NCBI GenBank assembly: GCA_024734495.1
Contig: JALMQS010000075.1
Location: 7,071,493-7,135,492 of the forward strand
Length of the DNA: 64,000 nt
Source: Forficula auricularia
Lineage: Eukaryota > Arthropoda > Insecta > Dermaptera > Forficulidae
Direction: 5' to 3'
Part shown: in pieces, positions 24,101 through 30,851 of the stretch
How the letters are laid out: each line of letters opens with the position of its first letter
How positions within the stretch are numbered: the first letter of the stretch is position 1
Notes under the pieces: model-generated
Seen by the model: only the letters and a program-made list of their open reading frames with translations
What the model was told of the DNA's origin: nothing
Databases searched by the model: none
Translations under genes and position numbers: made by a program

Positions 24101-26352
24101 TCCTTATTCTATGTATGTTTCTATATGTCCCCCATGTTTCCAAATTCCTGGCGCAGACATTTCTAGACACACTGCAGTGTGTCATCCAAGTTCGAAAAAG
24201 ATTACATTTTACATTGGAACTGATAATTTTGCCAAAAATAGCTCCGAGTCTCGCCCTGAGCCCAAAAAGTGCGATTTTTCATTTAGTTCGGCGGACGAAT
24301 GGATGGATCCATCTTTTTCATTGACAATTTTTTCCACACCGTTCAACCTATCATAATGAAATTAATAACTTACCATTATTAACAAAATGAAGATCTTATT
24401 AGTTTTTTTTGTCAACAAACATTAGTTCTTTAATTTTATTTATTTTCTTACGGACTGGTAAGCGAAATAAGTAGATTATAATGAAAGGCAGTCCAAATTA
24501 TTTAAATTTTTTATTCAAATAGCGACGTTTCGGAGACCTTTTCTCTCCATTCACCCATCAATAACTATTCATTACCCTGAAGAAGGAGAGAAAAGGTCTC
24601 CGAAACGTCGGTATTTGAATAAAAAATTTAAATAATTTGGACTGCCTTTCATTATAACCTACACTTATCACTTATTAGTTCTTTATTTACAACGAATTTA
24701 GTTTTTTCTAAATATCTAGAAAATAGCTTATTTCATCATGATTAAATGTTTCTATTTAGGTACTTGAATATCCCAAAAAAAGTTTATAATATAAAGTATT
24801 TTGTAAAATCAAATTTTAAATTACTTTACTCCTATAAGATAGAACTTTTTATTTAGTTGTTTAATATACATAGTTCATAATCTATTTATATAGTTATTAA
24901 TTTTTTTATTTTTAAATATTTTAAGTCGCTATGGATAGAGTCTAGCAACCACCGTTCTCAGTTTATTTTTTATAGCGATGCATTTGTTTGCATCTTAATA
25001 AAATGGGAAACTCGTAAATAAATCAGGATTTAATTTTTTGAAACTCATCAATCGCTACAATAAATAAAAAATAATCAAGTAAATACAAAACTCACATAAA
25101 GTGAGCCAGCCAGCCACCTTCTTAAGGTAGTTGTTCCGCCAAATGGGTTAATTATTTAAATACTTCTTCATCGACAAAAAGAAATTTATGAACAATATAG
25201 TTCCGGAGATATTAAATTCCAAATATAGAGTTTTTCAGACTCTTATACATTGCACTTATACGGGATATCGGAAAATTTACATATATATTTAATTATAATT
25301 AAGAAACCCTTCTTACCATTTTTATAAAAAACTAAACCAACATTAAACAATAACCAAAACATATTTTAAGACAATTTTGATTCATAGTTACAACACAGTT
25401 TCTGAGATAATAATGAATAAATAATGAAAAATCTATAAAAAAAATTTACCCTAAAAACAATTTGGCAACAGCGCATTTATTTAACCTGCGAAAGATGCGT
25501 ATGCGCTAGATTTTTTCAAAATTATAATTTTCATAAGGTGTAACGTAGGCGTTGATTACATTTGTTAAAAAATAACAAAACGATTTTTATAGAAATTTAA
25601 AATGTATTTTATCTGTCATTTTAATATAAAAATATTCAATCTCTTACAATGGTGCCAGATTTGTCAAACGAGCACGAGATTTGCTAGAATCGGTACATAA
25701 ACAGCAAAAAGTTTTGGGCTTATGAATTATGAATCCTTATTGTCTGTTCTATATACTCTAGCATTAACTTTTTGCTAGTATTGTGGCGAAACATCTACCT
25801 TAATTCCGAAGTTATTCCATTATAAGAAATTTTACCCGCTTATTAGAGGATATGGCCCTGAATCCTTTTCAACTTTGCCGTCAAATTTACTTCTGCGTGT
25901 AATAATAAACTTTTGTACTATCGCGAACATTTCATCTCTAAATTGTGATATTTTGGGCTCCAGTAAAGTCATGCGATACTACAAACAGGATTCATTACGC
26001 GTTTGATAGGAACTTCAAAAAGCTGCCCCGTGAGTCTCCCAGCTGGCAGTTTGGGTTGTATAAATCAGCAGCGAGCCAAATTCATGTAGTGAGGGGCATA
26101 TCAATAAAATAGGGACCAAATTTCCACCTTCCTTTTTGTCTTATCCGATAGATTTAAGCATAATAAGATGTACATATATGATTGAATATTGATTAAATGT
26201 ATGTATATTGTTTCCAGCAACCCCAATACAGGCAACAAGTGCAGATGACAGGCCCGCTTGGGCAAATCGGCTCACGAGGTGCTCAACCTAATCCTGGGCA
26301 ACAGCAACAACAATACGACGGAGATGTCTCGAATTTCGATCTTTTTAACTAA
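64..26352 (+). CDS. MED25: MED25, Mediator complex subunit 25 (15 coding exons)
   Basis: Nuclear Mediator subunit that links DNA-bound activators to RNA polymerase II. Exons: 64-180, 229-258, 6074-6198, 6312-6531, 6610-6755, 7347-7542, 9558-9804, 11231-11750, 16640-16802, 16887-17078, 17143-17388, 19411-19674, 19804-19890, 20443-20559, 26218-26352. All have GT donors and AG acceptors, and the phases add up to 934 residues plus TAA. The N-terminal vWA domain (about 11-225) is recognised by [34 protein letters not shown] and [12 protein letters not shown]. The ACID/PTOV domain (about 490-650) runs from TIWSGILEW through WPQKLIMQL to [16 protein letters not shown]. The C-terminal part is Gln/Pro/Gly-rich with an LRHLL motif (884-888), like the LxxLL of vertebrate MED25. 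The ATG is fixed by an in-frame TGA six bases upstream. Oddity: residues about 30-43 do not match the family (see findings). Exon 2 is the least certain exon. Confidence 0.93.
229..258 (+). CDS. MED25: MED25 exon 2, candidate 10-codon exon
   Basis: Follows a 48-base candidate intron (GTAAGT...TTCATTCAG). It reads [10 protein letters not shown] and ends at donor GTAACA in phase 0, which joins cleanly to the next exon (STNVQYG). Family members have an EYF-x-x-G stretch here, so RFSSGG is a plausible but imperfect match. RNA reads are needed to settle it. Confidence 0.45.
655..1275. repeat. Imperfect foldback element in MED25 intron 2
   Basis: Arms at about 655-900 and 1000-1275 are reverse complements with scattered mismatches (shared words include aaagaggcttctataacaaa and agataatatcacagatag). 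No coding capacity. Degraded MITE-like foldback. Confidence 0.7.
1443..1597 (+). mobile_element. Short Helitron-like remnant
   Basis: Starts TCTATATATA, continues with aaattaaggttttgtctgta, and ends GCAGCTAG followed by T, as Helitrons do. Both ends recur in inverse orientation at about 9988-10640. A 30-base direct repeat (gtcgtcatggttacc...) at 1414 and 1550 complicates the right part. Confidence 0.45.
2137..2313 (+). pseudogene. hAT transposase C-terminal fragment
   Basis: 58 codons, [20 protein letters not shown] and onward, resembling the C-terminal dimerisation region of hAT transposases (consensus KSKYRSRLT-x-HL-x-x-x-LRIA). The frame is closed by a stop just upstream and the catalytic part is missing, so it is a relic. 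It supports the class call for the enclosing element. Confidence 0.6.
2440..2700. repeat. Copy of dispersed AT-rich foldback family (family R)
   Basis: Contains ttctctcttggtccagactt, tctcgcgatatatatatctt and ttctcgttaatatg. The same words recur at 26860-27365, 29450-29790 and 32280-32870, two of which are full palindromes. This copy is one arm inside the hAT element. Confidence 0.7.
4754..5109. mobile_element. MITE with 8-bp TSD, split by a SINE
   Basis: Termini CGAAGGGCGAACCGCGA and TCGCGATTCACCCCTCG; TSD GTTAAAAT at 4746-4753 and 5110-5117. Without the SINE it is the same element as those at 46115-46274 and 48584-48738. It inserted into the right arm of the giant foldback. Confidence 0.88.
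4844..5020 (+). mobile_element. tRNA-derived SINE with 13-bp TSD
   Basis: TSD aatgccccttcat at 4831-4843 and 5021-5033. The head has A box ATAGGCTAGGTGG and a perfect B box GGTTCGAATCC; the body ends in gccacaaaaa. Not a functional tRNA gene, as no acceptor stem pairs. It sits inside a MITE that sits inside a foldback. Confidence 0.85.
6074..6198 (+). CDS. MED25: MED25 exon 3 (vWA domain)
   Basis: Polypyrimidine tract and CAG acceptor, donor GTAAGT. Reads [16 protein letters not shown] through [16 protein letters not shown], corresponding to the second strand and helix of the vWA fold. Ends two bases into a Glu codon. Confidence 0.93.
6312..6531 (+). CDS. MED25: MED25 exon 4 (vWA domain)
   Basis: Completes the split Glu codon and reads [20 protein letters not shown], the strongly conserved vWA segment, then [20 protein letters not shown]. 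Donor GTATGT. Phase 0 at its end. Confidence 0.95.
6610..6755 (+). CDS. MED25: MED25 exon 5 (end of vWA domain)
   Basis: Reads [20 protein letters not shown], then [16 protein letters not shown]. These match the closing helix and strand of the MED25 vWA domain. Ends with two bases of a Ser codon. Confidence 0.95.
6839..6966. repeat. Small inverted-repeat MITE in MED25 intron 5
   Basis: Arms aacttcacttttttattctt / aacaataaagtgaaatttta around a 60-base spacer. Short foldback without coding content. Confidence 0.5.
7027..7287. mobile_element. MITE with AACCGACTTC termini
   Basis: Left end AACCGACTTCAAAAAAGAAG, right end GAAGTCGGTT. The internal sequence (gaaccgattttgatga) resembles a widespread insect non-autonomous DNA element with these termini. 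It lies immediately before MED25 exon 6. Confidence 0.6.
7347..7542 (+). CDS. MED25: MED25 exon 6 (linker after vWA)
   Basis: Completes Ser and reads [11 protein letters not shown], the conserved SLKERP junction, then a Pro/Gly/Ser-rich disordered linker. Acceptor TTTACAG, donor GTAAAAG. Confidence 0.93.
7543..9100. other. MED25 intron 6, no recognised gene
   Basis: AT-rich intronic sequence. The only interpretable piece is the SINE-like stretch at 8455-8645. Open frames here are short and unsupported. Confidence 0.6.
8455..8645 (-). mobile_element. SINE-like sequence
   Basis: On the minus strand a tRNA-like head, AGTGGCTAAGGCGGTTGACT then GGTTCGAGTTTAG and GATCGAATC, is followed by an unrelated body. 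No clear TSD seen. Likely an old tRNA-derived SINE. Confidence 0.45.
9109..9492 (-). CDS. Unidentified 127-codon ORF inside MED25 intron 6
   Basis: Open frame antisense to MED25, ending 66 bases from exon 7. The protein is mixed and low in simple repeats (for example [16 protein letters not shown] and [16 protein letters not shown]), unusually well composed for an ORF in such AT-rich DNA. No motif or family recognised. No start context or promoter evidence. It could be a remnant of a mobile element or foreign gene, or chance. Confidence 0.25.
   Translation of the reverse strand: MIFFYLLICKRIEDASIKDKINRIDCFMIKLIRNHYCQVANVFENSLIFGSLYHQYFEITKSTGFIPPEIFLFLDNKCYIQDENGIPIIYHVFRRKNNKSIEYDAQLDGLDPYRIFRFNRAISEKKE
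9558..9804 (+). CDS. MED25: MED25 exon 7 (Gln/Pro/Gly-rich linker)
   Basis: Acceptor CTTTTTTAG. Low-complexity Q, P, G and M content, including a seven-Gln run. Markedly more GC-rich than the flanking introns. Ends in phase 1 at donor GTACGC. Confidence 0.88.
9985..10645 (-). mobile_element. Helitron-like element containing the assembly gap
   Basis: Read on the minus strand it starts near aaattaaggttttgtctgta and ends GCCTTGCAGCTAG followed by T, matching both ends of 1443-1597. The interior has ccgtggtttccgcgaaaag and acagacaggaat words typical of non-autonomous insect repeats. Strand-biased C tracts flank the N run. Confidence 0.5.
10181..10280. other. Assembly gap of exactly 100 N
   Basis: 100 N between C homopolymers (10 C before it, and 10 C just after it interrupted only by gca). 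Placeholder of unknown true length. Predicted frames crossing it are artefacts. Confidence 0.98.
11231..11750 (+). CDS. MED25: MED25 exon 8 (first polyQ tract; start of ACID domain)
   Basis: Begins with CAA/CAG-encoded glutamine tracts (about 11252-11347), continues through a G/P/Q-rich linker, and ends in the ACID/PTOV domain: [12 protein letters not shown], then TRHVPCQV. Donor GTAAGT at 11751, phase 2. Confidence 0.93.
11929..12180. repeat. Diverged tandem repeat, about 118-bp period
   Basis: ttttaagtcgatt recurs at about 11932, 12050 and (diverged) 12168, together with gataagaatcgatcg / gagaatcgatcac words. Two and a bit copies in MED25 intron 8. Confidence 0.55.
12520..13705. mobile_element. 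hAT element, non-autonomous, 8-bp TSD
   Basis: TSD CTGTATGG at 12512-12519 and 13706-13713. Left end CACTGTTTTTCAACCTTTTT with a GCGACCCCC motif; right end GGGTCGCGACCCACAGGTTG...CATTG. 1,186 bp, no transposase. It carries an internal inverted repeat (about 12900-13060 versus 13200-13355). It inserted at the end of another repeat whose accataccctgta terminus also occurs at 49600-49618. Confidence 0.85.
13950..14570. mobile_element. Hairpin-type tRNA-like SINE, inverted double copy
   Basis: Two inverted tRNA-like cores. The minus-strand one is near 14030-14110 (GCCCGGAAAGCGTACTAATG, then GGTTCGACTCCCGAGGGG). A truncated plus-strand core at 14378-14412 is clasped by long arms (about 14235-14375 and 14412-14562). 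Same family as 17567-17840 and 51031-51713. Confidence 0.6.
14919..16508 (+). pseudogene. jockey-like LINE reverse transcriptase, degenerate
   Basis: Reads [55 protein letters not shown], the RT palm ([20 protein letters not shown], then YADDS) and the thumb/C-terminal region [11 protein letters not shown] to [20 protein letters not shown]. Defects: TAG where the family has Trp in KAFDxVWH (15345-15347), a one-base frameshift near 15670, and a tandem duplication of about 60 bp. The endonuclease half is absent, so it is a 5'-truncated dead copy in MED25 intron 8. It ends in catcattatcataaaaaaaa. Confidence 0.9.
15653..15773 (+). repeat. 60-bp tandem duplication inside the LINE
   Basis: gacttatgcaaactttaaaa...cttcaatgcaggg occurs twice back to back. 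Both copies share the same frameshifted tttaaaaa, so duplication came after the frameshift. Confidence 0.9.
16640..16802 (+). CDS. MED25: MED25 exon 9 (ACID domain)
   Basis: Reads [20 protein letters not shown], a near-diagnostic MED25/PTOV1 segment. Acceptor ATTGATTAG, donor GTAAGT, phase 0 at its end. A LINE lies in the intron just upstream. Confidence 0.96.
16887..17078 (+). CDS. MED25: MED25 exon 10 (end of ACID domain)
   Basis: Reads [11 protein letters not shown], then [20 protein letters not shown] and [18 protein letters not shown], the C-terminal half of the ACID fold. 64 codons, phase 0 at both ends. Confidence 0.96.
17143..17388 (+). CDS. MED25: MED25 exon 11 (Gly/Pro/Gln-rich)
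   Basis: 82 codons, phase 0 at both ends. Low-complexity GGP/PGQ repeats after the ACID domain. Acceptor TAATTCCAG, donor GTGCCT. Confidence 0.88.
17552..17855 (+). mobile_element. Hairpin SINE: tRNA-like core between perfect 53-bp inverted arms, 15-bp TSD
   Basis: TSD gaacaaaattgtcta at 17552-17566 and 17841-17855. Arms 17564-17616 and 17747-17799 are exact reverse complements. Between them lies a tRNA-like core with GCCCGGATTGC, a B box GGTTCGATTCC, and then a GAGGGGG...CCCCTC hairpin. A long exact TSD indicates target-primed retroposition, while the arms are transposon-like. Located in MED25 intron 11. Confidence 0.75.
18246..18685. repeat. Large palindrome in MED25 intron 11
   Basis: Arms 18246-18414 and 18512-18685 are near-exact reverse complements (cacgctttaatagcaaatcg / cgatttgctattaaagcgtg). 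The loop of about 97 bp contains gtggggtgctcga / aaaagcaccccac. Non-coding foldback. Confidence 0.75.
18690..19290. other. MED25 intron 11 remainder
   Basis: Contains a phrase typical of old insect repeats (aacatacaggtgaaactaat at about 18953-18972) and a second partial copy of gttcgatttgctat at 18720. No gene seen. Confidence 0.5.
19411..19674 (+). CDS. MED25: MED25 exon 12 (33-residue polyQ, then coiled coil)
   Basis: Opens with 33 uninterrupted Gln codons (19411-19509, mixed CAA/CAG). After a short linker comes an amphipathic Gln-rich helix ([20 protein letters not shown]) likely to form a coiled coil. Donor GTAAGT, phase 0. Confidence 0.88.
19804..19890 (+). CDS. MED25: MED25 exon 13 (coiled-coil continuation)
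   Basis: 29 codons, [20 protein letters not shown], continuing the helix of the previous exon and echoing its EAAQQQELQ motif, which suggests an old internal duplication. Acceptor TACTTTCCAG, donor GTACTA. Confidence 0.8.
20095..20345 (-). pseudogene. LINE 3'-end fragment (jockey-like)
   Basis: Minus-strand frame [17 protein letters not shown] and later FKP-like tail, the same C-terminal segment as [20 protein letters not shown] at 16345. Severely truncated; in MED25 intron 13. Confidence 0.6.
20443..20559 (+). CDS. MED25: MED25 exon 14 (LxxLL motif)
   Basis: 39 codons, Gln/Pro-rich, ending [11 protein letters not shown]. The LRHLL motif corresponds to the NPQLRSLL nuclear-receptor-box region of vertebrate MED25. 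Phase 0, donor GTAATT. Confidence 0.88.
20619..21009 (+). repeat. Direct repeat flanking a LINE fragment, copy 1
   Basis: attaatcaaagaatgcatct, gaaaatagatgtaggtaca and attcactaaagtgtttc recur in order at 22437-22640. Includes extra sequence absent from copy 2, so the two copies have diverged by indels. Confidence 0.75.
21030..22300 (-). pseudogene. LINE endonuclease and linker fragment
   Basis: Minus strand: [15 protein letters not shown] (APE endonuclease N-terminus), then after a frameshift [22 protein letters not shown], and [10 protein letters not shown]. It continues into the endonuclease-RT linker ([40 protein letters not shown]). The RT itself is absent. Non-functional because of frameshifts and missing domains. 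Different family from 14919-16508 as far as overlap allows. Confidence 0.75.
22437..22640 (+). repeat. Direct repeat flanking a LINE fragment, copy 2
   Basis: Second copy of the 20619-21009 intronic segment, on the other side of the LINE fragment. Far too long to be an ordinary TSD. Confidence 0.75.
22782..22816 (-). ncRNA. Hammerhead-ribozyme-like motif
   Basis: Minus strand CTGATGA, one extra A, stem II GAGGGC/GCCCTC, GAAA, stem III ACU-AU-AGU, C at the cleavage position. Stem I pairing is weak. Mirror copy of 22873-22907. Confidence 0.5.
22873..22907 (+). ncRNA. Hammerhead-ribozyme-like motif
   Basis: CTGATGA, one extra A, stem II GAGGGC-AAA-GCCCTC (6 bp), GAAA, stem III ACU/AGU with a 2-base loop, then C. 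All invariant core positions are present. Stem I (...aataga / ttgttat...) pairs poorly. Confidence 0.5.
23289..23321 (-). ncRNA. Hammerhead-like motif, core mutated
   Basis: Minus strand CTGAGGA, extra T, stem II GGCCT/AGGCC, then TAAA instead of GAAA, ACGUC. Stem I GGCU/AGCC pairs. The G12 change should inactivate it. Confidence 0.4.
23518..23549 (+). ncRNA. Hammerhead-like motif
   Basis: CTGAGGA, extra T, stem II GGCC/GGUC (one wobble), intact GAAA, ACGUC. Stem I is damaged (GACU / AGCC). Confidence 0.4.
24471..24662. mobile_element. Palindrome with a well-formed hammerhead-like motif
   Basis: Arms gtagattataatgaaaggca ... and reverse complement ending cattataacctac, about 75 bp each, with a non-symmetric centre. 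In the last intron of MED25. Likely PLE-derived by motif content. Confidence 0.7.
24577..24609 (+). ncRNA. Hammerhead-ribozyme-like motif, complete three-stem fold
   Basis: CTGAAGA, extra A, stem II GGAGA/TCTCC with 7-base loop, GAAA, minimal stem III AC/GU, C. Stem I pairs: UACC with GGUA next to the core, a 1x2 internal loop, then AUUCA with UGAAU. Such an internal loop in stem I is usual for natural type I hammerheads. Left arm of the palindrome has lost the CTGAAGA box. Confidence 0.6.
25122..25803. mobile_element. TTAA-flanked non-autonomous element, copy 1
   Basis: Left TTAAGGTAGTTGTTCCGCCA, right TGGCGAAACATCTACCTTAA. Interior shared with 40300-41039, 43280-45198 and 63322-63664 (ggaatttaatatctccggaa, caatcgatgcagaagtattt). 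TTAA may be the target duplication, as in piggyBac-type elements. No ORF. Confidence 0.75.
26218..26352 (+). CDS. MED25: MED25 exon 15 (C-terminus and stop)
   Basis: Reached after a 5.6-kb repeat-filled intron. Acceptor TTGTTTCCAG. 44 residues ending SNFDLFN and TAA; the acidic-hydrophobic C-terminal tail resembles the family end. Confidence 0.85.
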   Translation, partial: QPQYRQQVQMTGPLGQIGSRGAQPNPGQQQQQYDGDVSNFDLFN

Positions 26353-26414
26353 TATAACACTCTTATTTCTAATTTTATAATCGTTTATGGTATATTGTAT
26401 ATTATGTTTCATAT

Positions 26415-26457
26415 AATAAATTAAAAAATAAATATATGTCTTATTTAATTAAATAAA
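26415..26457 (+). terminator. MED25 polyadenylation signals
   Basis: Three AATAAA hexamers at 26415, 26427 and 26452, 63-100 bases after the MED25 stop codon. Likely 3' end of the transcript; the exact site cannot be seen. Confidence 0.6.
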
Positions 26458-28830
26458 AAAACAATCCTCTAAAAACTGGTTCTCAAACTTTTGGAATGTT
26501 TTTCCACTTAAATAGCTGCAAATTCATGTACTACTAAGTGTATAATTTGTAATTCGTGCAGCCAAGAAAGAATATATATTTATGGTCAGACAAACAGGAG
26601 AAAATAAATAATCATATTTTAATAAAATAGTCAAAGTTTTATTGAATTAATTATTGTACTTAAACTTTTATTTACCTACTTTTTATTCAATACTAATGTG
26701 ATAGCTAGGCCTTGATGTGTTTTGGATCCTTGGTCTTGAGAGATTGTATTATTTGGAATGATGGATACAGCGGATTTTACTTCTTTATCGAATAAATAAA
26801 TTAATAGGCAAGCTCCCAGTAATAATAATAATCAATTTGCTTAATCATAAGTTTCTTGTATTTGATTCGATCGTTAATCGAAAGCAGGTGATTTTTGTCA
26901 AATATTAAGTGAAAATAATATCTGAATTTATATATTTCTAACTTGAAATAATGAAGTTAAATAAATTTATAATTTTCTCATTAATATATCAAAGAATAAT
27001 TAACATATTAACGAGAAATATTTATGATCGCGCTTTTTAAACAAGATATATATCGCGAGACGGCTATTGCTATTGGAGTCTGCTGAGTCTTAAGTCTCGG
27101 CCAAGAGAGAATGAAAAAGATATGATACATTTAGCTTAAAAACGCCATGCGGGCTAAACGCGAAATGACGTTGGATTATAGATAAATCGATCATATCTTT
27201 TTCATTCTCTCTTGGTCCAGACTTAAGACTCAGCAGATTCCAATAGCTTCAACCAGCAGTAGTCTCGTGATATATATCTTGTTTAAAAGAGCGCGATCAA
27301 AACAATTCTCGTTAATATGTTAATTATTCTTTGATATATTAATGAGAAAATTATAAATTTATTTAATTAATATGCAATTATATTATAAATTAAAATAGAT
27401 TTGATATAATTTATTAATTTACGTAGAAATAGATAAATAAATATATATTTTTTTTCATTTAATTGAGTAAATGAACTCTGTGGGCACAAGTTAAAAGAAA
27501 AATTAAAAATTTACAGTTATTTTAATTCGTTTTGTAATTTAATAATTGATAGACTTTCCAAAAGACCCCCCGGGGAGTTTAGCCACTAGAATTTTCGAGA
27601 CGGATTGTTGGTGGAATTGGCGATGATTATTCCAGCCTCGTATCGAAGTGAAAACAACTCTGAAGATGACTCTCTGGCGTAGCGCTCTACAAAAAGAGCA
27701 ATTTAACAAAGCTGTTCCCTTTATAAGTCGTCGCCTTGCTGGTACATCTAATTAATAATAAGCTTTTTCTCCAAGCAAATAAAAGAAATTTTATATTGTA
27801 ATCGATACAATATTAATAAAAGAGAATAAACACAAAGAATGTTGAATTATAAATTATTTCGATGAGTGGGATATGCGAAAAGAGAAAATGGAATATTTAT
27901 AAACCTTTCGATCAGCTTATTCTGGGAAGTCGTATAGTTAAAGTAGTTAAGTATTCGTGATTAAAATAAAATTTCTACTCTTAATAAATTTAATCTCTAA
28001 AATACAAGCTTTAACACCTACTTACATATCTAATTTATAAACCTTTCTCCGCAAGTGAAATAATAAACAACCTTCTTATCTCTCCACAAGAGAAACTAAA
28101 CTTTCTCTCTTCGCTATTGAAATTTTATTAAATCTAAATTTCTTTCTTTCTAATTTAATTATTAGGTTATTACACTTGAATTACAAATTTAATTTTTAAT
28201 TAGCTTTAGGTCAGTCATCGAAAGTGTTAATGTATTATGGAAAGACGTATACATTTATTCAATATAAATAACTTAATTCCTCTGAAATTTTATTTTTCCT
28301 AATTTATAATTAGAATATTTAATTTAAAATAGATTTCTAATCCGCTTCAAATATATCTCTCTATTTCCGATTATCTATCCTTAATTTAAATTATGAAGGA
28401 CCAATATATTAGATATCCATTGTAACATGTTTTTATGAATAATTTTTCGATATTTATCTGCTTAATTTCAATCTGGCTGGAAATATTATTCTCTCCATAA
28501 ATCTTATCAAGTCAAAAATGCTTAATTCTTTCGTACAAGAGACACCTTCCTATACGGGATGGTTCACACTACTCATGTCATCCCTTTATTAATGCTCTGG
28601 ATAGATGTTATTTGTCCTTTTGTTAAATCTCTAACTATCTGAAACATCATAATGTATCTCTAGTATTAAATGTGCTAAGTTTGAGAACCCTTTCTCTAAA
28701 CTCTTTCTATCCATAAGAGTTTAAGAAGGGAAATTCCTTTCTGTACATGCAGGGATTCAAGATCCAAGTTCACCAATACCTTTCACTCTAATCTAACACC
28801 TATAAACCTACATATCGAACAAATCACGAT
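26458..28830. other. Intergenic DNA between convergent genes, first part
   Basis: AT-rich, no gene seen. Contains the family R palindrome (26860-27365) and a more GC-rich unidentified patch at 27560-27740 (with a TATA-like ctttataagtcgtc). Confidence 0.6.
26860..27365. repeat. Family R palindrome
   Basis: Arms about 26970-27130 and 27195-27365 complementary: ttgatatattaatgagaaaa, atcgcgctttttaaacaaga, gaccaagagagaatgaaaaa. Centre about 27160. Also at 2440, 29450 and 32280. Confidence 0.75.
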
Positions 28831-28831
28831 A

Positions 28832-29000
28832 GTGAGCTCTAGCGAATCGGAGATGTTATGTATAAGTTTTATTCTGTCAGAAGGCATGCATTCTCTCTCT
28901 CGGGAATTGAACTTGAGTACCGAAAAAGCAATCCAGCCCATTGGCCAAGTAATAAAGCTTAGTCATATAATCTTGAAATCAATAGAGATCATTATCTTGT
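28832..29000 (-). mobile_element. SINE-like sequence
   Basis: Minus strand shows CTTGGCCAATGGGCTGG and a B-box-like AGTTCAATTCCC. A related block lies at 56390-56510 (same order of words). No TSD found. Confidence 0.4.
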
Positions 29001-29449
29001 TTTTTTTTCAATAAAATATAACTCTACTTTTGTCTACAAATAGGTTTATTTTTTTATAAAGCAAAAGCTAATTTAAACTTATATAAACCAAGAATGTCTC
29101 AATGTGGAACCCTGGACACCCATTGTGGGCTATTGGTCTATTTTTAAATCTTCCCACTCCCAGTATTTTTTTGTGCATCACATCGGAAATGAGTGGGTGA
29201 GAGACCCAGGGACGCGCCAAGTCCCTTTTGCGCCGTATGAAATACTTATTGGCACTTTTATATGCACTGAGCCCAAATTATTGCGGCCACAACATTTTTT
29301 CACGTTTCAAGGTTTTTTATACAAAACGAACTAATAGGGCGAATAATAGATAGTTTCAAACGTTTTTGAGATATTTCGAAATTACAGCAAAAAAAAACAT
29401 TTTTAATGTCGATTACAACATTTCAACATATCTATATATAAATTTATAA

Positions 29450-29790
29450 TTTTTCTCATTAATATATCAAAGAATAATTGATATATTAACGAAAATTGTT
29501 TTGACCGCGCTTTTTTGAAAAAGATATATATCTCGAGACTACTGCGGATGATGATATTGGAGTCTGAGGAGTCTTAAGTTTGGACCAAGAGAGAAAAAGA
29601 TGTGATCCATTTAGCTACAATCCAACGTCATTTTGCGTATAGCCCGCATGACACATGGATGGATCACCAAATGAATTTGAAATCTGAGATGTTATATATT
29701 CAATCTCCCAGCCCAGAGCGTTCGGTCTATTAGCATGTATGTTAGATGCTTGCCATTAAATTTCAATCGCGAATCAAATGTAGGAAACAT
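29450..29790. repeat. Family R copy
   Basis: aatatatcaaagaataattg, aagatatatatctcgagact, ggaccaagagagaaaaagat, cgcgaatcaaatgtaggaaa. Single-arm copy. Confidence 0.65.
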
Positions 29791-30128
29791 TCGATACCTA
29801 TATATGTAGTAAAGTATTAAGAGTGAATTTAAAAAAGGTTGAAAATGTGAATCTTTTGAAACCTATTCAATGTAATTTCAAATGATTCAGAGTGGACGTC
29901 AAAACGTTTATTTCAGGAGAAATTTTAATTATTTAAATGTTCTTAACAAATTTAAAGGTTTATATTATTTTTAACTAAAGAGTTTACCCATGAAAAGCAT
30001 TTCAGATCCGCCCCTTCCTTCGAAAAAATCTAGCTCATATTATTATTTAATATATATGAATGAAAACGAAAATATTATTTATGATCTTATGCATAATATT
30101 TTTTTAATAGTGTTTATTATTAAATTTA

Positions 30129-30335
30129 GATAAGTTGGGTGTCCGAGATCGCTAAGGCACTAGCCCACTAAAGCATTGTTATCGCCTGATGACGATGTTC
30201 AAGCGCGAGGCCCAGTTCGGGCCTTGCTAGCGTATAAAATTTCGACCGTGCTATAACTCGGCTCCCTCGCACTAACATTTTAGTTATTTGCTGTCTAAAT
30301 GGGCTGTGTTCCCGGGAAAGATAAAGAAAAAAAAA
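30129..30335 (+). mobile_element. tRNA-derived SINE, 11-bp TSD
   Basis: TSD TATTAAATTTA at 30118-30128 and 30336-30346. Head GGTGTCCGAGATCGCTAAGG resembles the A-box arm of tRNA-Ser; later AGTTCGGGCC; tail aagataaagaaaaaaaa. Confidence 0.8.
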
Positions 30336-30851
30336 TATTAAATTTAATCCCATGTTGTTATTTTAATAAGACACCTTTTGTCGAGCAGTGTAATTATCTA
30401 ATTATATGCCTAAATTATTTAAAAAAAAAAAAATTATTTAAAAGAAAAAATCTTCCTCTCATACAGAATACGTATTTGATATAGTTTAAAAGAACTATAA
30501 AAATAAAAATAGAAAAAAAAATGATAATAAAAATTTTGGGTCCATTTCCCCAAAAAATTCCTGGGTATGATGTACCTGATTCATTTTAGAAAAACTATTG
30601 GTTATATATGATATTAGTGTTATAATTATACGATAGTGTAATTAAGAAATAGGTCCCGTGATTTTCGAAAAATCTCTAACTTTGTGTTGCCCTATTTACT
30701 TCAGACTAATAAGAAAGCGCCGCCTATTAGTGGTAGGGTATGCATTCTAATGGAACGTTCTGTAAAGCGGGTTGCGTCTCCAGGCGCTAACATGAACTTT
30801 TTTTTAACTTATAAACTCTCAAGTTATTACAAATTTGACATTAAACTAGTG

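Noticed and set aside
27650..27700. Hammerhead-like CTGAAGA in the 27.6-kb GC-richer patch
   Set aside because: No GAAAC or cleavage triplet follows and stem II does not pair.
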